A program made the translations under genes and the position numbers. This document shows positions 44,558 through 51,936 of a DNA stretch of 64,000 nt, piece by piece (the first letter of the stretch is position 1; every line of letters begins with the position of its first letter). The notes below the pieces were generated by a model that ran no database searches, had not been told where the DNA came from, and saw nothing but the letters and a program-made list of their open reading frames with translations. The stretch lies in the IMG/VR virus record IMGVR_UViG_3300035703_000009, positions 126,001-190,000 of that record; one strand, given 5' to 3'. The stretch comes from a virus.

Positions 44558-45823
44558 ATGAGCTATTTACTATCATATCAAAATTGGGCAAAATTAAACG
44601 AACAGAAGGATATTTCGCAGCTTTCCAATCATGAACAACGGTTAGTAAACAGGTTCATTAGAAAAATAGAAAACGACGACTCAATCTCGGATCTAATCGA
44701 TAGAAAGGACGAGCTGCCTACCGTCGATCCTACTGAGCTTGAAAAACTAGCTCAAAATCTTAGCATCGATGCTAACACCCTAAACGACTGGATAGCCGGT
44801 CGACGTGATGACTCAGAGTTTATCAGATCGATCGCTCAAAACCTACTCCAACAAGGATCTTCTAGGCAAGGTCTCAAACAAGCACTAAAATCAGCTGATC
44901 CAGTCACACAGCTTGCCGACATTGCTGCTGGCCAGAAAATGCTTAAGCTCGGCTCTACTGGAGAAGACGTAAGGACGATACAGCAAAAGCTATATGATCT
45001 AGGTTTCATGGACTCTGAGCCTACTGGTTCGTTTGACAACGAGACCGATGCTGCCGTTCGTGAATTTCAAAAATCCAAAGACATTGGAGTCGACGGAATA
45101 GTCGGACCCATCACCTACTCTCAGCTCTATGGCATCAAATTAAAGCCAATAGTCGACCTTAGCGGTTCAGACTATGAGTCAATCGTCAAGTCGGTGATCG
45201 ATAACTTAGAGGGAGGGTATTATCACCCTAACATGAGGCAAAAAGATCCAGGTAAGTTCTCAGCATATGGACGATCTGGCGAGACCTTGTTCGGCCTCGA
45301 TCGCTTTGCTGGACATGGTCTTTTTTATTCCACTCCAAGGATAGGTAAGGATCCAGTAAGTGACCTTGAGAACATTGAAAGCGATAAGTACCAATATAAG
45401 TCTAATGACGCAAAGGAGTTTTGGGAAACCATTGATTCAGCTAACGCAAAAGATAGCTGGCCTTGGAACTATCGCGGAGGTCAATATGAAAACAAGTTAG
45501 AAGAGTTGGCAGGTAAGATCATGCGTCCTGAGTTTGAGTCATTATTCGGTCAATACCTTTCTCGTCCAGCACAAGAGATCGTGAAACACGACCCTCGGCT
45601 AATGTATCACTTCGTGTATGCTGCATGGAACGGCTCAGGTTGGTTTAAAAAATTCGCTCGGGACGTCAGCACAGCCGTGTCAAATGGAACAACTGATCCT
45701 GCGATATTAGCGAAGATTGCAATAGACTCTAGAACAAAGGAGGGGCTATCTGACGGATCTGCTCCAAACCAGTTAATCGCTCAAGGCGGTAAAAAGATTG
45801 AAAAAATGTTTGGCATGGCGTAA
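44558..45823 (+). CDS. Peptidoglycan-binding/lysozyme-like protein (endolysin or virion lysin)
   Basis: 421 residues. Residues about 127-192 are a peptidoglycan-binding type 1 domain (KLGSTGEDVRTIQQKLYDLG, FDNETDAAVREFQKSKDIG, DGIVGPIT). The C-terminal 220 residues begin VIDNLEGGYYHPNM and include GETLFGLDRFAG, a lysozyme-like glycosidase layout with Glu in 'LEGGYY' as the likely catalytic acid. The N-terminus YQNWAKLNEQ resembles the F-x-x-F-x-x-L-N-E signature, so it may be a packaged or tail lysin rather than a free endolysin. No signal peptide. Confidence 0.75.
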   Translation: MSYLLSYQNWAKLNEQKDISQLSNHEQRLVNRFIRKIENDDSISDLIDRKDELPTVDPTELEKLAQNLSIDANTLNDWIAGRRDDSEFIRSIAQNLLQQGSSRQGLKQALKSADPVTQLADIAAGQKMLKLGSTGEDVRTIQQKLYDLGFMDSEPTGSFDNETDAAVREFQKSKDIGVDGIVGPITYSQLYGIKLKPIVDLSGSDYESIVKSVIDNLEGGYYHPNMRQKDPGKFSAYGRSGETLFGLDRFAGHGLFYSTPRIGKDPVSDLENIESDKYQYKSNDAKEFWETIDSANAKDSWPWNYRGGQYENKLEELAGKIMRPEFESLFGQYLSRPAQEIVKHDPRLMYHFVYAAWNGSGWFKKFARDVSTAVSNGTTDPAILAKIAIDSRTKEGLSDGSAPNQLIAQGGKKIEKMFGMA

Positions 45824-45865
45824 ACCTTGACCTTCTTCCTAGTAAAAAAGCATAAACATTTACAA

Positions 45866-46360
45866 ATGGAAGAAATTACTATCGTAGAAGAAACTACCCC
45901 GCAAACTGAACCTCTAGAGCCTCAGGCTGAAACTCAATCACCAGAACAACCCAAGACCAAAAAAGAGATTCTTAGCGATCTTTTGACCAGTCGCACTGGA
46001 ACATTTGACTTAAAGATCACCCATGCTGACCTAAAGTATCTCAAGAACACGATGCAGTCAAAAGTTGAATGGAAGGGCCCAAACGAGGCATATCTCACAA
46101 TAATGACCATTCTAACCCTGTCGAATGCGTTAGATGAAATGAATCCAAAGGCGACAGAAGCAGTCACTGTCAAGTTACCTTCGTCCACGTTTGAGTCGTT
46201 AAACTACTTCCTAAATAAGATAAGCGGCACTGGTCTCGACTCTGCGCAACGTCTTTTTTCTGCCACCATGATCCTGCGTCCTACTATCGAAGCAATCAAA
46301 AAGCTTGATGCCGAGATTGACACACTTAAAGAGGAGCTAAAAACTGAGGAAAAATCTTAA
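45866..46360 (+). CDS. Hypothetical helical protein with acidic N-terminus
   Basis: 164 residues from ATG 45866; an upstream in-frame TTG would add 13 unlikely residues. The first about 35 residues are Glu/Pro/Gln-rich and disordered. The rest is helical and ends in a charged coiled coil (KKLDAEIDTLKEELKTEEKS). Position before an acidic low-complexity protein hints at a head-core or scaffold context. Confidence 0.65.
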   Translation: MEEITIVEETTPQTEPLEPQAETQSPEQPKTKKEILSDLLTSRTGTFDLKITHADLKYLKNTMQSKVEWKGPNEAYLTIMTILTLSNALDEMNPKATEAVTVKLPSSTFESLNYFLNKISGTGLDSAQRLFSATMILRPTIEAIKKLDAEIDTLKEELKTEEKS

Positions 46361-46365
46361 GAGTT

Positions 46366-46378
46366 TAGATAAATAATA
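46366..46378 (+). promoter_or_regulatory. Late-promoter-like box for the acidic protein gene
   Basis: TAGATAAATAATA, 15 bases before the ATG at 46394. Confidence 0.55.
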
Positions 46379-46393
46379 AAAAATTAAACGAAA

Positions 46394-46831
46394 ATGAAAG
46401 TTCAAAATTTTGCAGGCTTCATGAAAACTCGTGCAACCGGAAAAGTTAACGAAGAGGATAACTTTCCAGCATTCGATAATATGACTAGCGAAACAATGTA
46501 TGGTGGAACACCTAACGGTTTTGCAAACGAATATGATGCCGACCGAAACGCAGTAGACTTTGGAGCTAATCCAGAGGAAGAAGAAACACCGGAACTTGAT
46601 GAGACTCCAGAAGGAGAGGAAGGAGCTGAAGGTGAAGATGAGCAAGAGGAAGTGACTCTTGAAGACCTAAAAGCCATGATCGATGAGCTAACCGAAAGAG
46701 TTGAAAAACTTGAAGGAGGTGGTGAAGAGGAAGAAGGCGAAGAGGGAGCTGAAGGAGAAGGCGAAGAGGGAGCTGAAGGAGAAGCTGCAGAGGGAGAAGA
46801 AGGAGCCGAAGGCGAAGAAGCTGCAAAGTAA
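46394..46831 (+). CDS. Highly acidic low-complexity protein, possible prohead-core component
   Basis: 145 residues. The first 70 are ordinary (MKVQNFAGFMKTRATGKV, then a YGGTPNGFANEYDADRNAV block). The remainder is dominated by EEGAEGE-type repeats around one short coiled coil (TLEDLKAMIDELTERVEKLE). T4 gp67 is a small acidic prohead-core protein cut by the prohead protease; this one has a similar character and an F-x-x-F start, but no sequence match can be claimed. Single gene between its own promoter and terminator, suggesting high expression. Confidence 0.7.
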   Translation: MKVQNFAGFMKTRATGKVNEEDNFPAFDNMTSETMYGGTPNGFANEYDADRNAVDFGANPEEEETPELDETPEGEEGAEGEDEQEEVTLEDLKAMIDELTERVEKLEGGGEEEEGEEGAEGEGEEGAEGEAAEGEEGAEGEEAAK

Positions 46832-46851
46832 TAAGATCCTATAGAAAATTT

Positions 46852-46886
46852 AAAATGGGCGGACGTTAATCGACTGCCCATTTTTA
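46852..46886 (+). terminator. Rho-independent terminator after acidic protein
   Basis: AAAATGGGC, 15-base loop, GCCCATTTT and a T-rich tail. The next promoter-like box begins within 10 bases. Confidence 0.75.
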
Positions 46887-46889
46887 TTT

Positions 46890-46900
46890 TAATAAATAAT
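46890..46900 (+). promoter_or_regulatory. Late-promoter-like box for the DUF192 gene
   Basis: TAATAAATAAT ends 4 bases before the ATG at 46905. Confidence 0.4.
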
Positions 46901-46904
46901 CAAT

Positions 46905-47342
46905 ATGAGTCACACACAATCTCCCAAACACCTGCCCTTATTTGAGGCATTCTGTAAAAAGGTGCAAATGGACGAGCTGCCAGTCGAAGCCAAGATCGGT
47001 GGAGTCCCGCTCAATCTAAAGGCTCTGACTACTCCTGCTAGCCAAGCAAAAGGTTACATGGGAGCAGAGAATGAACCTACTGAAAGTGAGGGTCTGCTTT
47101 TCGTTTACGACAAACCCATGCCTCTCAACTTTTGGATGAAGAACGTCAAGTTTCCGCTCGACATCATTTTTTTTGACTCAGATCGTAAGTACACCGGCCA
47201 CCAGACGATGGCTCCACACGCAGGAGAAGCCGATCATGTGCTGCCTAGATACTCCAGTAAAAAGCCAGCTCAATTCGCAGTTGAAGTATGCAAAGGGTGG
47301 TGTGATAAACACCTCAAAGATGGAGCTACACTAAACTTTTAA
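46905..47342 (+). CDS. DUF192 family protein
   Basis: 145 residues. The family phrases are clear: KGYMGAENEPTESEGLLFVY, then PLNFWMKNVKFPLDIIFFDS (family 'fWMkNt-iPLDiiF'), then PAQFAVEVCKGWCDKH (family 'lEv-aG'). DUF192 proteins are small beta barrels of unknown role found in bacteria, archaea and phages. About 15 residues precede the domain (LPLFEAFCKKV), possibly a targeting extension. Confidence 0.85.
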   Translation: MSHTQSPKHLPLFEAFCKKVQMDELPVEAKIGGVPLNLKALTTPASQAKGYMGAENEPTESEGLLFVYDKPMPLNFWMKNVKFPLDIIFFDSDRKYTGHQTMAPHAGEADHVLPRYSSKKPAQFAVEVCKGWCDKHLKDGATLNF

Positions 47343-47358
47343 GCTAAGATATTTTTTT

Positions 47359-47365
47359 GTATAAT
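47359..47365 (+). promoter_or_regulatory. GTATAAT box ahead of DUF2452-like gene
   Basis: GTATAAT after a T7 tract, 7 bases before the ATG at 47373. Confidence 0.3.
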
Positions 47366-47372
47366 AGCTATA

Positions 47373-47819
47373 ATGCTGGATCCAACTGAAAAAAACGAAA
47401 AATTAATGCCTCTATATCCTGGGCTCTTGCCTTATGGACACACAGTTGGCGCACCAGCATTTAAGCCCACTGAAATGGGAGTGATCGTAAGCAAGTCGGT
47501 ACAGGCCATGAATGAGCAGCTAGAGATTCAAAAAGAACAGATCATACAACAACTTGAATTACTTAAGAAACAGTATGCTGATCTAGAGGAGAGACGAATC
47601 ATTTCAAACCTAATATATTCAGCTGAAATTAAATTTAAACCTGATCCAGGCCACAATTATTATCTTTATGCTAGAGAAGACACTTCTGTTTTTCTTACGC
47701 TAATCGCTCCCACCGAGTGGAATAGATCTAATGTTAAATACCTTGCAACCGTTAAGCAACTACATGATCTGACTTGGCAAGTAACACATAGATCTAATGA
47801 ATTTGAAACTAAACGCTAA
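47373..47819 (+). CDS. DUF2452-like protein
   Basis: 148 residues. GLLPYGHTVGAPAFKP at the start, a central helix (EQIIQQLELLKKQYADLEER), then IYSAEIKFKPDPGHNYYLY and FLTLIAPTEWN reproduce the family pattern I associate with DUF2452, a family seen mostly in Bacteroidetes. Role unknown. Stops 4 bases before the ligase gene start. Confidence 0.7.
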   Translation: MLDPTEKNEKLMPLYPGLLPYGHTVGAPAFKPTEMGVIVSKSVQAMNEQLEIQKEQIIQQLELLKKQYADLEERRIISNLIYSAEIKFKPDPGHNYYLYAREDTSVFLTLIAPTEWNRSNVKYLATVKQLHDLTWQVTHRSNEFETKR

Positions 47820-47823
47820 TAAT

Positions 47824-49104
47824 ATGTTAAACGATTTTGTAAGTCTAAGAGAGTTTGTCACCTTGATGAATGAGTCAAACTCCACCAATCATAAAGTCGA
47901 AGTGCTGACTCGGTATAAGGATCATCAGTTCATTCGACAGGTCTTACTTTATACATATCATCCCTACAAACAATTTGGAGTCTCGGCTGATAACTTAAAG
48001 AAGCGCCGCGAGCTTATCGCCCCATCTAATCTATATCCTAACCTTTTTCAACTGCTCGACGATCTTAACGATCGAAACATTACTGGCCACCATGCAATTG
48101 AGGCGACCAACACATTCATCCGTGAGTGGCAGGAATATGCTGATCTTATTTTTCAAGTAATCGACCGAAATCTTGAGACCAGGGCGACTACCGCAATAAT
48201 CAATCGCGTGATGCCCGGACTCATTCCTACATTTAGCGTCGCACTGGCTCACGACATCAATAAAGTAAAGAAGATCGACCTGTTCGACGGTACGTGGTAT
48301 GTTTCTCGCAAGCTCGATGGAGTAAGGTGCATTGCAATCGTACGAAATGGAGCAGTTCAATTCTTCTCCAGAAATGGCAAGCCCTTTGAAACACTAGCCA
48401 ATGTAGAGAAGGAAATCGCGCGCCTGGGGATCGATGACTGTGTATTAGATGGAGAAATATGCCTCATGAAAGAAGACGGATCTGATGACTTCCAGGGAAT
48501 CCTGAAGGAGATTCAGCGTAAAGACCATACTATTCAAAACCCAAAGTTTTGGGTGTTCGACCAATTAAGCCTTAACGAATTCGACTCTTGCGTGGGTCAA
48601 GTACCTCTTTCTGCTCGCTTGAAACGCATGCAATTTGAAGGTGAAGTTATTGAAGCACTACCTCAATACAAAATACTTTCTAAAGAATCGCTGGACTCTC
48701 TAAAAAAACAGTCTAGGGACAAGTGCTGGGAAGGACTGATCGCGAGACGTGATGTTGGATATGAAGGAGACCGTACTAAAAACATGTTGAAGCTAAAGGA
48801 GATGCATGATGCTGAGTACGTGGTCTTAGAGGCAGTCATGGGACCGCAAAGGGTAATAGTTGAGGGTCGCGAGGTAGAGGAGCAGATGCTCAGCGCCGTG
48901 ATTATTGAGCATAAGGGAGGCAGTGTGCAGGTCGGAAGCGGGTTCTCACTAGAGGAAAGACGACGTTACTATCACAACCCTGAAGAAATAGTCGGATGCT
49001 CAATCAACGTACAGTATTTTGAGGAAACTGTCGATCAAGAGGGTAAAAATTCACTGAGATTTCCAGTATTTAAAGCCAATCATGGCAAAACTAGAGAAGT
49101 TTAA
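47824..49104 (+). CDS. ATP-dependent DNA ligase
   Basis: 426 residues from ATG 47824, which removes a 23-base overlap that an earlier in-frame ATG would create and gives MLNDFVSLREFVTLMNES. Nucleotidyltransferase motifs are present: SRKLDGVRC with adenylated Lys163, FSRNGKPFE (motif Ia/III region), VLDGEIC, WEGLIARR (motif IV) and NMLKLK (motif V), followed by an OB-fold region. It seals nicks in DNA using ATP; phages use it in replication and repair. The N-terminal signature suggests that some of it may be carried in the head. Confidence 0.95.
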   Translation: MLNDFVSLREFVTLMNESNSTNHKVEVLTRYKDHQFIRQVLLYTYHPYKQFGVSADNLKKRRELIAPSNLYPNLFQLLDDLNDRNITGHHAIEATNTFIREWQEYADLIFQVIDRNLETRATTAIINRVMPGLIPTFSVALAHDINKVKKIDLFDGTWYVSRKLDGVRCIAIVRNGAVQFFSRNGKPFETLANVEKEIARLGIDDCVLDGEICLMKEDGSDDFQGILKEIQRKDHTIQNPKFWVFDQLSLNEFDSCVGQVPLSARLKRMQFEGEVIEALPQYKILSKESLDSLKKQSRDKCWEGLIARRDVGYEGDRTKNMLKLKEMHDAEYVVLEAVMGPQRVIVEGREVEEQMLSAVIIEHKGGSVQVGSGFSLEERRRYYHNPEEIVGCSINVQYFEETVDQEGKNSLRFPVFKANHGKTREV

Positions 49105-49120
49105 ATAGTACAACAATACA

Positions 49121-49345
49121 ATGGGATTTAATAAATGGTACGTGCCTGCTTTGCCTGATCTTAAAGAAATGTATGAAGATATGGGACACTCAGAGTTTAT
49201 CAAGCTTGCATATCGTAGGGACGCATTCATTGGACCCACAGATTCAATAGATTTCATTAACCAATTACTTAAAAAAGAACAAGAAAAATGTATTACATCG
49301 CAAAAATCAAATTTGAAACGTTCGACGAAAAGACTGGACGAGTAA
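49121..49345 (+). CDS. Small hypothetical protein
   Basis: 74 residues, MGFNKWYVPALPDLKEMYED, then a helical acidic/basic stretch. Its last 58 bases overlap the next gene in another frame, which is long for this genome, so its true end or the next start may differ. Confidence 0.5.
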   Translation: MGFNKWYVPALPDLKEMYEDMGHSEFIKLAYRRDAFIGPTDSIDFINQLLKKEQEKCITSQKSNLKRSTKRLDE

Positions 49346-49488
49346 GAAAGACTTACGAACAATACTTAGTGGAAGCCAACTCGGTTTCTGAAGCTGAAGA
49401 AAAACTAAAAGTCAAGTTTAAGGACTCAATCGCAGACTCTGCAGTCGTTTCTGTACAGGAGTCTAAATTCATGGGCGTAATAAAGTAA
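49288..49488 (+). CDS. DUF4494-like small protein
   Basis: 66 residues. YYIAKIKFETFDEKTGRVRK, then YEQYLVEANSVSEAEEKL and IADSAVVSVQESKFMGV, follow the repeat of DUF4494 ('K-x-x-F-x-T-x-D-E-K-x-G ... YLVqA ... EA ... I-x-x-V-x-E-t-x-i-M-d-V'), a family common in Bacteroidetes and their phages. One repeat only. Function unknown. Confidence 0.6.
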   Translation: MYYIAKIKFETFDEKTGRVRKTYEQYLVEANSVSEAEEKLKVKFKDSIADSAVVSVQESKFMGVIK

Positions 49489-49493
49489 TCTAA

Positions 49494-49799
49494 ATGAAAT
49501 ACTTGCCAACTTCTACTGCTGAAAAGGTGTATAAGCTGCTCCAGAGTAAACTTGGAGCCAATTCTGATCACTACGAGAGTGAAGCATTCATATTCCATTA
49601 TGGAGTCATTAACGATGCACCAAAGGATCACAAGTTAAAGTGTAGAGATGGAGTCGACCGTACGTTCTACTGCAACGAAAAGAAGCAGATGTGGGTCACC
49701 GGCCCAGGAACAGAGCAGGTCAACTCAATCTTACGACACATGCATAAGGAGCTGGTAGAAGCCCAACAGCTCGGCGAGTTTAACATAGTCACCGCATGA
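49494..49799 (+). CDS. Hypothetical protein upstream of thymidylate synthase cluster
   Basis: 101 residues, no recognised motif; HMHKELVEAQQLGEFNIV helix at the end. Overlaps the next gene by 4 bases (ATGA). Confidence 0.6.
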   Translation: MKYLPTSTAEKVYKLLQSKLGANSDHYESEAFIFHYGVINDAPKDHKLKCRDGVDRTFYCNEKKQMWVTGPGTEQVNSILRHMHKELVEAQQLGEFNIVTA

Positions 49800-50224
49800 G
49801 ACTTGAAGTGCCAAAGGAAAAGGATCCTACATTCGGAACCATCTTTTTTCAAGCGATATCCGAAGGTCTGACCGACCTCAAGCTTGAGAACGGAAAGTGG
49901 CCTAATACGATTCTTTTTTGCGGTCCTTTGGGCGAAGAGCTATTTGACCACCTAACCGAACTCAGTTGGGACATGACGACATTCAATCCCACTAAGGGCG
50001 GCGGCCTTGTCAATAAGATCAGGGTCGAGTACTCAAAGCCAATATCGCAGATCGAAGAGCGAGGAGGTACAGTCTTTGACGAGGCGCTCTCAACCAAGAC
50101 CTTAAATGGAATTCCCGATGCCAGGACAATGGCAAAAATACAGACAGCTTATTCAAACCTTGCATACACGATCGAGCGATCAGTTCGACCTAGCTATGAG
50201 ATAAAACTATTTCGAAAAAAATGA
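49796..50224 (+). CDS. Hypothetical protein overlapping thyA
   Basis: 142 residues, alpha/beta, with LFCGPLGEELFDHLTELSW and a C-terminal helix. No family recognised. Chained by ATGA overlaps to both the preceding gene and thymidylate synthase. Confidence 0.6.
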   Translation: MRLEVPKEKDPTFGTIFFQAISEGLTDLKLENGKWPNTILFCGPLGEELFDHLTELSWDMTTFNPTKGGGLVNKIRVEYSKPISQIEERGGTVFDEALSTKTLNGIPDARTMAKIQTAYSNLAYTIERSVRPSYEIKLFRKK

Positions 50225-51345
50225 ACACACTAGACAAACAATATCAAGACCTACTTGCTACTATTTTAGAACATGGCGTGACCAAGAAGGATCGCACTGG
50301 AACTGGAACTACCTCCATTTTCGGTTACACCATTCGACACAACATGAAGCAAGGATTTCCATTACTTACCACCAAGAAAATTCACTTTAAATCAGTAGTA
50401 ACTGAACTGCTTTGGTTTCTACAAGGTAGAACAGATTTGAAATGGTTGTTGGATAATGGTAATACTATTTGGGTCGGAGACGCATATAAGCATTTCACTA
50501 ATGAAGTTAATTATATTATTGATGGATATAGGAGCGGCGATATTTTAGGAACGCAACCACATATTGAAGCATTGTTTAGTAACACAAATGAACTCATACC
50601 TCTTACGAAAGAAGAATTCATCAACAAAATCAAAACAGATGATGAGTTTGCTAAGAAGTGGGGGTCACTCGGAAAGATATATGGACATCAATGGAGAAGT
50701 TGGGGCGAAAGAAGGCACGATTCAATCGATAACGAGTACGTTATTGGTATAGACCAAATCCAAAACTTAATTAACAAGTTAAAAAACAATCCTGATGATA
50801 GAAGAATGATGGTCACCGCTTGGAACCCGTCAGAAGTTGAAAGTTGTGTTTTGCCACCTTGTCATTATGGGTTTCAAGTTTATACAAGAGAGCTAACGTG
50901 GGAAGAACAAGTTCAATGGGTTATGAAGAACACTAACGTTGAATGGGAAAATCTTTATATAGTAGAAGAAATAGCCAAACCGTCTACCCCAACTAGAGCA
51001 ATCTCTTTAATGTGGAATCAGAGAAGTGTGGATACACCACTTGGTTTACCATTCAATATAGCATCTTATGGTTTGCTATTAGAAATCATTGCTAAGATTG
51101 TGAATATGGTTCCTGATGAATTAATCGGTAATTTAGGTGATACGCACATTTATTCAAATCAAATTGATGGGTGTAAAGAACAATTAACACGAGAAGTGTT
51201 TGATCTACCTACATTAGTTCATTCAAAAACTGATGACTTTTGGAGATCATTTGATGTTAGTCTATTTGGTCATTTAGATACTAACGATTTTAGAGTCGAA
51301 AATTACAAATCAGGTGATACAATTCATTTCCCTCTTAGCAACTAA
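50221..51345 (+). CDS. thyA: Thymidylate synthase (folate-dependent)
   Basis: 374 residues against about 264 in E. coli. All core motifs are present: KDRTGTGT (folate/phosphate), TKKIHFKSV, ELLWFLQG, YGHQWRSW, the catalytic Cys214 in VLPPCHYGF, and NQRSVDTPLGLPFNIASY binding dUMP. It makes dTMP from dUMP with methylene-tetrahydrofolate. The extra length lies in two insertions, about 95-150 before YGHQW and about 222-255 after the Cys. After the first about 170 bases the codons become more AT-rich than in neighbours (many AAT, GAA, TTA), suggesting separate acquisition. Confidence 0.95.
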   Translation: MNTLDKQYQDLLATILEHGVTKKDRTGTGTTSIFGYTIRHNMKQGFPLLTTKKIHFKSVVTELLWFLQGRTDLKWLLDNGNTIWVGDAYKHFTNEVNYIIDGYRSGDILGTQPHIEALFSNTNELIPLTKEEFINKIKTDDEFAKKWGSLGKIYGHQWRSWGERRHDSIDNEYVIGIDQIQNLINKLKNNPDDRRMMVTAWNPSEVESCVLPPCHYGFQVYTRELTWEEQVQWVMKNTNVEWENLYIVEEIAKPSTPTRAISLMWNQRSVDTPLGLPFNIASYGLLLEIIAKIVNMVPDELIGNLGDTHIYSNQIDGCKEQLTREVFDLPTLVHSKTDDFWRSFDVSLFGHLDTNDFRVENYKSGDTIHFPLSN

Positions 51346-51373
51346 GTCAATTGCTAAGTTGAGCATAATTATT

Positions 51374-51385
51374 AAGATAAATAAC
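51374..51385 (+). promoter_or_regulatory. Late-promoter-like box for the 51401 gene
   Basis: AAGATAAATAAC, 15 bases before the ATG. Confidence 0.55.
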
Positions 51386-51400
51386 TAAAAAACTAGTACA

Positions 51401-51724
51401 ATGGCAGCATTTAACACAATTCACGTATTTGGCTTTGGTGATGTTCAAGCAATAGGAGAAAAAAACGGAACCGTAAAAGCAGACACCCTGACCAAATTAG
51501 CGGCTTTCGTTGACCACATCAAAACCTTTAAGCCAGAAGACGTAGTTCTTACTGACTATCACGTAATCCACATCTTCAACGGAATGGACGTTCGTTACCT
51601 AGGTAAAGGCACTGATGACAAGAAGGACAAGACTTCTTTTTCAGTTAAGATCTCAGAAGTTGACTCAACTTCCCTAAACGATTTTACAGCTGAGCTGCTT
51701 GCAGCGATCCCTGACGAGGCATAA
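51401..51724 (+). CDS. Small protein, paralogue A of a fibre-flanking pair
   Basis: 107 residues. MAAFNTIHVFGFGDVQAIGE, then LAAFVDHIKTFKP and DYHVIHIFNGMDVRYLGKG. It is clearly homologous along its length to the protein at 55288 (shared FNTIHVFGFG, FVDHIK, DYHVIHIFN, YLGK). A short beta/alpha protein with its own promoter-like box and an efficient-looking leader suggests an abundant virion protein. Function unknown. Confidence 0.75.
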   Translation: MAAFNTIHVFGFGDVQAIGEKNGTVKADTLTKLAAFVDHIKTFKPEDVVLTDYHVIHIFNGMDVRYLGKGTDDKKDKTSFSVKISEVDSTSLNDFTAELLAAIPDEA

Positions 51725-51745
51725 TCTTACCTAAAACCGAACAAA

Positions 51746-51820
51746 ATGATCTATATTGAATGGGGCGAAAAGTCTTCAAAGAAGGATCATAATATTATGA
51801 TGCAGACACATGTACAGTAA
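51746..51820 (+). CDS. Possible 24-residue peptide
   Basis: ATG at 51746 gives MIYIEWGEKSSKKDHNIMMQ plus four residues, between the paralogue gene and a terminator. No supporting motif; listed because the interval is otherwise empty. Confidence 0.25.
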   Translation: MIYIEWGEKSSKKDHNIMMQTHVQ

Positions 51821-51849
51821 AGATCGTGTGCTACTCAATCTTAATCAAG

Positions 51850-51878
51850 AAGGGACTCGAATGGGCCCTTTTTTTTGT
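51850..51878 (+). terminator. Rho-independent terminator before fibre genes
   Basis: AAGGG, 11-base loop, CCCTT running into T8. The stem is short but the T tract is strong. Confidence 0.55.
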
Positions 51879-51910
51879 TTAGGTTAAGCTCGAGGTAGGG
51901 CTAGCCCAAT

Positions 51911-51922
51911 TAGATAAATAAA
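51911..51922 (+). promoter_or_regulatory. Late-promoter-like box for the plus-strand fibre pair
   Basis: TAGATAAATAAA, about 14 bases before the ATG at 51937. Confidence 0.55.
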
Positions 51923-51936
51923 ATAAAAGTGCCGAC

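Noticed and set aside
46402-46881. Long serine/proline-rich frame opposite the acidic protein
   Set aside because: It is the complement of GAA/GGA/GCT-rich codons and extends across the terminator; the plus-strand frame has a promoter and start.
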